Below are positions 60,327 to 64,000 of a stretch of DNA of 64,000 bases, piece after piece. The stretch is from Salticus scenicus (lineage: Eukaryota; Arthropoda; Arachnida; Araneae; Salticidae). The stretch is from assembly GCA_963930645.1 (NCBI GenBank), contig OZ005652.1, forward strand, positions 263,820,356 through 263,884,355, read 5' to 3'. Positions within the stretch are counted from its first letter, which is position 1. Each line of letters starts with the position of its first letter. The notes under the pieces are model-generated. The model ran no database searches, was not told the origin of the DNA, and was given only the letters and a program-made list of their open reading frames with translations. Made by a program: the position numbers and the translations under genes.

Positions 60327-60342
60327 ATACACACACACACAC

Positions 60343-60346
<4 letters not shown>
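60327..60346. repeat. CA dinucleotide repeat
   Basis: ACACACACACACACACACAC between lef-4 and the A(n)T(n) element. Confidence 0.9.

Positions 60347-60403
<57 letters not shown>
60347..60403. repeat. A(n)T(n) palindrome, copy 39
   Basis: A-run 60347-60374 and T-run 60375-60403; right flank AATGTGACCTTGATAGC with an FTZ-F1-like box in reverse, then CTATATAAGC (60430). Confidence 0.94.
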
Positions 60404-60406
<3 letters not shown>

Positions 60407-60492
60407 GTGACCTTGATAGCTTTATAGCGCCTATATAAGCAGCTGACAAATCTCATTTTCTAACATTACTTATTTAACTATAATACAAGGAC

Positions 60493-61617
60493 ATGGATAG
60501 CTATTTAGATCTCGTGTCAAAGGTTTTGGAAAAACCGCAATTGTCTGCGGGTATCGACTCTATTTTGGATAAAGACTGTTTAAATCTTATATCTAAAGAT
60601 TGGGTAGCTCGTTTGAAAAATAACGTGACCTTTCAAGATTATGCCACCGACGGCAAACGGTTATGGAATCCACCTTATGTGACGCTGAATTATGAATATG
60701 AAGAATCCAAGCGCCCAAATTTTAAAGTTGCTGTCGTTGCATACTGTAAATTTATGAAACCTTATGGCGGTCTGAATCCCAAATTGCATTTAAGTATTAT
60801 GGCTTCAGAGCCATTACGTTTAATTGCGCGTGCGATGACATCTGATCTCGATCCTTCACTTCAAATTTCTAACGATTTTAAATTTTCTTTTCAAGAATGT
60901 AGTGGTGTGTTGAATTGCCATGAATGCGGTAAACGTGCAAGTGAATTCAAAGCAAAAGGTTATAACATAGATCTAAGATCTCAACCATGCATACTGGACA
61001 CCAGTGTATTTACTGGAAATGAAGTCGTGAATCGCTTTCATAGTATGATCGAATCTACGTTTACTGACACGTTTGTAGCCATCTTAAAAATAAAAATTAA
61101 TACGAGATACCGCTATAATACTCAAAATAATCAAAAATTTTTACGTATTAGTGGAACTATTTTAGATTTCATCGGATTTCAGGAAAGAAAATTAATGGCT
61201 TCTAAAACAGCTAATATAGGATTCATAACAGAAATCAATAATCAACCTCCAATGAAGGCTAAGGAGGCTGAACCTTCAACGAAGACTAAGGAGGTAGAAT
61301 CGTCAACAAAAACGGATGATGAGTTTGGCGATTATTTGGAAGGGGTTTTAAACGATTCAAAACTAAATGAACCTTTTGATTTGGAAAAGCTAACAAATGA
61401 TTCGAAACTAAATGAACAAGGGATATCTTATGAACCTTTTGATTTAGAAAATACTATTGAGTTGGAAAATACTGAAATTAGTCACGATACCATTGATTTG
61501 AATGATGTGGATGTAGGCAACAAGAGAAATTCTAATGATTTAGACTCGGATTCTAAGAAAAGAAAAGTAGATGAGGGTGAAAGTTATATATCCCAGTGGC
61601 TTTATGATGACGTTTAA
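60493..61617 (+). CDS. Unknown protein with acidic tail, 374 aa; possible ssDNA-binding-like
   Basis: N-terminal 270 residues are a mixed alpha/beta domain with WNPPYVTLNYEYEE, FKVAVVAYCKFMKPYGG and CHECGKRASEFKAK (one CxxC pair) near residue 142. Then a KEAEPSTKTKEVESSTK repeat, an acidic region with a duplicated FDLE/NDSKLNE motif, an NLS-like SKKRKVDEG, and the end YISQWLYDDV. A folded core plus acidic C-terminal tail with a terminal aromatic motif is the layout of single-stranded-DNA-binding replication proteins, but that is inference only. Confidence 0.6.
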   Translation: MDSYLDLVSKVLEKPQLSAGIDSILDKDCLNLISKDWVARLKNNVTFQDYATDGKRLWNPPYVTLNYEYEESKRPNFKVAVVAYCKFMKPYGGLNPKLHLSIMASEPLRLIARAMTSDLDPSLQISNDFKFSFQECSGVLNCHECGKRASEFKAKGYNIDLRSQPCILDTSVFTGNEVVNRFHSMIESTFTDTFVAILKIKINTRYRYNTQNNQKFLRISGTILDFIGFQERKLMASKTANIGFITEINNQPPMKAKEAEPSTKTKEVESSTKTDDEFGDYLEGVLNDSKLNEPFDLEKLTNDSKLNEQGISYEPFDLENTIELENTEISHDTIDLNDVDVGNKRNSNDLDSDSKKRKVDEGESYISQWLYDDV

Positions 61618-61644
61618 TAAATTACGTAAACCATATATACTTTG

Positions 61645-61679
<35 letters not shown>

Positions 61680-61700
61680 TTTTTTTTTTTTTTTTTTTTT
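61645..61700. repeat. A(n)T(n) palindrome, copy 40
   Basis: A-run 61645-61675 and T-run 61676-61700; right flank AAGGCTTG and CTATATATATAGAATGG. Between a plus-strand and a minus-strand gene whose 3' ends converge. Confidence 0.94.
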
Positions 61701-61763
61701 AAGGCTTGTTTAGCTATATATATAGAATGGCTAACGTGCCCACACTATCCGTTAGTGTTTCTT

Positions 61764-62672
61764 CTAACAAAGAGTTCCACTTTTCATAGCATCCGATAAA
61801 GCAAATTGTGACGGCACGTCGTTTTGTCCATAATTTTTTGGTGAAATTTCTTTCTTAATCAAAGATATAATAGAATTTAAATAAATTTGACTTGTGACAA
61901 AATAACCTTTTATTACGAACCACAGGGGGTAACTAACATTTTTGGTTGCTACTAAACCGATACCTTTTAAAAATTCACAATTCGGAAATAGAAAATTTGG
62001 AAATTTCTCTTCTGTATACGAAATTTGAGCTTCAGCAAAATGTAAATTATATAAGAAATATTTCATAGATAAAGATATTTCTAAATCAGTTAAACATGAC
62101 GCCTCAGCATTTTCATCGTAAATGTAAAAATCCTTCATAATATTATGTATAGTTTGATCTTGGATATAGGATTCAGAAATTGATCTTTTACTGCGAATAT
62201 GAGAGTTTAAGCGTTTAGTATACGTTTCGTGATGCGGTGCCGAGTCAATCTTAACGTCTATGAAATTTCTATACAGTTCGTATATGTATCTGTCATCATT
62301 ACTTTTGCCAGCAATCAAACTGTATTTCCGTACGTTTTCGACAATGACAGGATTCATTTGATAATTTCGCACCGAATCTACTTGTCTGTGATCATCGAAT
62401 TCTTCAGGACGAAAATATCTATCGAAAAAATCTTTGGTGGGTACGATGACCGTATTTTCTGGAAAGTAGCCCCTGTTTTGGACTGGCCGTAAAAATCCTC
62501 CTGCGTACGCTACGTTAGTTGGATGATCTTGCAAGTGCATTGCCATTTCCAAGCCAAAATACTCTTTTAAATGATTTGAGCATATGAGCATCTGCACATT
62601 AGCTCTCTTGCGACCTTTGCATTCGTTTTTTGAAGCGTTAAAGAGACATACGGTTGATTCTAGCTTTGACAT
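61764..62672 (-). CDS. Unknown protein, 302 aa, with N-terminal Cys/His motif
   Basis: Not recognised. C9, C18, C31 and H34 (VCLFNASKNECKGRKRANVQ then LICSNH) could bind zinc; the remainder is mixed, with FLRPVQNRGYFPENTVIVPT near residue 60, a basic region RLNSHIRSKRSISES and a hydrophobic segment YPLWFVIKGYFVTSQIYL near 253. Similar Cys-rich starts precede SET-like domains in some viral proteins, but no SET motif is visible. Its ATG is 36 nt from the divergent 62708. Confidence 0.6.
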   Translation of the reverse strand: MSKLESTVCLFNASKNECKGRKRANVQMLICSNHLKEYFGLEMAMHLQDHPTNVAYAGGFLRPVQNRGYFPENTVIVPTKDFFDRYFRPEEFDDHRQVDSVRNYQMNPVIVENVRKYSLIAGKSNDDRYIYELYRNFIDVKIDSAPHHETYTKRLNSHIRSKRSISESYIQDQTIHNIMKDFYIYDENAEASCLTDLEISLSMKYFLYNLHFAEAQISYTEEKFPNFLFPNCEFLKGIGLVATKNVSYPLWFVIKGYFVTSQIYLNSIISLIKKEISPKNYGQNDVPSQFALSDAMKSGTLC

Positions 62673-62707
62673 AATACACCTTATTTTATCGAATCAAGTC
62701 CTTCCTC

Positions 62708-63322
62708 ATGCGCAAGTTCAATTTTCATCCCAAACGTGTTCCGACTCGTTTCAAACCGTTTAAAGTCGTGGCCAGAACCAAACAAGGCTTGAAAGCGCTC
62801 GTCACGAAAAGTAAAAAATTGGAAAAGGCTATTAAAGTAATTTTCAGTAAAAAAGGTTTAGCGGTTGCAGCTACCGGGACGGCTGTCGGCGTAGGCGTAG
62901 CTAGCATTTGGAATTATATAGAATCCAATTCGGGTTGCTTCAAGAGACATGCGGACGGTTCCACATGCAAATACGAACAATTGAGTTGTTGTCAAAAAGA
63001 TAAATTGGACAATGTTCCATTCTGTGATGGAGCCGATAAAATGGTTAATGTTTGCGAAAATTTTGACGCGGACCAAGAACAATCTTGTTGTCGTCTCTGC
63101 GATTGTCAGTACGTAAATTGTTTGCCTAGCGAGACCATGCAGTGCCAGAGACCGACGGTGGCAGACGCCTTATCCCATTACGCATCTCAATTCGGCTCGA
63201 CTCTCTGGTCCGGTATCGAAACTATTTTTCCATGGCTATGGTACATTATTTATTTTATGGCAGCTCTGTTTATATTTTGGATTGCTAATTTAGCCCGATC
63301 TCTTTTATGGAGAAGAAAGTAG
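62708..63322 (+). CDS. Cys-rich membrane protein, possible PIF-5/ODV-E56-like C-terminal part, 204 aa
   Basis: Basic N-terminus (RKFNFHPKRVPTRFKPFKVV), a Gly/Ala-rich hydrophobic segment LAVAATGTAVGVGVASIW (about 57-74), a Cys-rich region with about 14 Cys (CSSC-like runs LSCCQKDK, QSCCRLCDCQ), and a C-terminal transmembrane segment WLWYIIYFMAALFIFWIANL. This plan, an internal hydrophobic segment, Cys-rich ectodomain and C-terminal anchor, resembles the C-terminal part of ODV-E56/PIF-5, but the long N-terminal part of that family is absent and the match is weak. It may be an unrelated envelope protein. Confidence 0.6.
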   Translation: MRKFNFHPKRVPTRFKPFKVVARTKQGLKALVTKSKKLEKAIKVIFSKKGLAVAATGTAVGVGVASIWNYIESNSGCFKRHADGSTCKYEQLSCCQKDKLDNVPFCDGADKMVNVCENFDADQEQSCCRLCDCQYVNCLPSETMQCQRPTVADALSHYASQFGSTLWSGIETIFPWLWYIIYFMAALFIFWIANLARSLLWRRK

Positions 63323-63323
63323 C

Positions 63324-63905
63324 ATGTATGAAAGATTGGCGAGCTGTCGTTTACCCGTCGACGAATTGTTATCTGAACTCGTTCAAAAGGAATCCTTAGA
63401 TCAAGCCATTAGAATTTTAAATCCGAGACTTGGTAAATGGCCGATAGAATTTTATGTTTCTTTGGAAATGGTCATGCATCCTAAACTCCGCGACGCGGCA
63501 CGAAAATATATCTCAAAATTATTGGAAGAGAAAGAAAAATATGGATACATTTATTATTTGAGTGGCCAGAGTTTACTAATGCCGTTAGCGATTCAGTTTC
63601 GAGGAATCGAATTGTTTACTGAAACCGAAGAAAGAGATCGTATCACGAAAGCTATAGAGGCACTGGCCAGCGAGTTTGCATGCAGGAGTAGTATTATGTA
63701 CGAAATTACTATGGTAGAAATTTATTACTTTTTCATAAGACTTGTCAATCCAAAATTGTCTTGGTTGGCTGTCGAATATATGATAAATAGCGTAAAGTTG
63801 CACGCTCATCTATTAATGTCTTCAGAAAGAAAATTTACGTGGGCTGAAGATAAAGAGTTGGATGCAAAAATAAACAAAGATAAATTGTTATTTTGTTCCA
63901 GCTAA
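63324..63905 (+). CDS. Unknown helical protein, 193 aa; paralogue of 46207
   Basis: Shares with 46207-46782 YGYIYYLSGQ, an IYYFFIRLVNPKLSWLAVEY block and the following YMINSVKLHAHLL. The N-terminus (RLPVDELLSELVQKESLD) is more like a regular helix bundle here. Starts 2 nt after the preceding stop, so the two genes are likely co-transcribed. Function unknown. Confidence 0.65.
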   Translation: MYERLASCRLPVDELLSELVQKESLDQAIRILNPRLGKWPIEFYVSLEMVMHPKLRDAARKYISKLLEEKEKYGYIYYLSGQSLLMPLAIQFRGIELFTETEERDRITKAIEALASEFACRSSIMYEITMVEIYYFFIRLVNPKLSWLAVEYMINSVKLHAHLLMSSERKFTWAEDKELDAKINKDKLLFCSS

Positions 63906-63971
63906 AAAAATCGTAAGACAAGAGTAATATTTACAATTTTCAAATTAAATATTTATCATTAAATCAAGATA

Positions 63972-64000
63972 ATGGAGGCCTCAGAATATGATATTTTGTT
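63972..64000 (+). CDS. Start of a gene cut by the window edge
   Basis: ATG at 63972, preceded by ATCAAGATA, a leader similar to other core genes (TCAAG near the ATG). Only nine codons are visible (MEASEYDIL), so identity cannot be assessed. Confidence 0.4.

Noticed and set aside
1..64000. tRNA, rRNA or riboswitch genes
   Set aside because: No cloverleaf or ribosomal signature was noticed on reading; none can be supported without a covariance search.

Overview
This window reads as part of the genome of a large arthropod-infecting DNA virus of the nuclear arthropod virus class (Naldaviricetes: baculoviruses, nudiviruses, hytrosaviruses, filamentous viruses). The assignment rests on hallmark genes recognised by motif: lef-8 (31495-34137), lef-4 (59129-60319), pif-1 (49830-51248), pif-3 (36514-37008) and a 38K-like HAD phosphatase (41560-42051). 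An AT-rich genome, many small accessory genes, Bro-N-like genes and apoptosis regulators would suit a parasitoid-associated filamentous virus, but family placement is an inference. A D5-like primase-helicase (43135-46194), an Rnl2-type RNA ligase, a Nudix decapping-like enzyme, a dUTPase and Bcl-2 homologues give it an NCLDV-like accessory flavour.

Layout. 1-21 kb is sparse and repeat-rich: Bro-N-like genes, two proline/lysine-repeat genes, an RNA ligase, a duplicated pair of unknown genes and at least two decayed genes lie among tandem repeats, palindromes and one hr-like array. 21-31 kb is a string of short accessory genes, most set apart by an A-run/T-run palindrome: dUTPase, a DUF5662-like protein, an F-box plus Bcl-2-like fusion, a RING-H2 protein and a Nudix enzyme. 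31-64 kb is the conserved block, with tightly packed and sometimes overlapping genes for transcription (lef-8, lef-4), entry (pif-1, pif-3), replication (D5-like) and virion assembly (38K-like). This block is interrupted by an hr-like array (34.9-35.8 kb), a broken IAP gene, a Bcl-2 homologue and a Tc1-like transposase.

Three kinds of non-coding architecture stand out. First, about 40 A(n)T(n) palindromes separate genes; each could give any transcript crossing it an encoded poly(A) stretch followed by poly(U), on either strand. Second, seven copies of a stem-loop with covarying stems each sit directly 3' of a particular class of accessory gene, most of which share a CATCCTGT and TATA type promoter. 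Third, two hr-like arrays lie in opposite orientation about 23 kb apart. Many promoters beside the A(n)T(n) elements carry GTGGGCGTGGC (KLF/Sp-like) or TCAAGGTCA (FTZ-F1/NR5-like) boxes before a TATA box, whereas core genes tend to carry AAAG or TCAAG directly before the ATG.

Functions of most small genes are unknown and are described from visible features only. No database search was possible.
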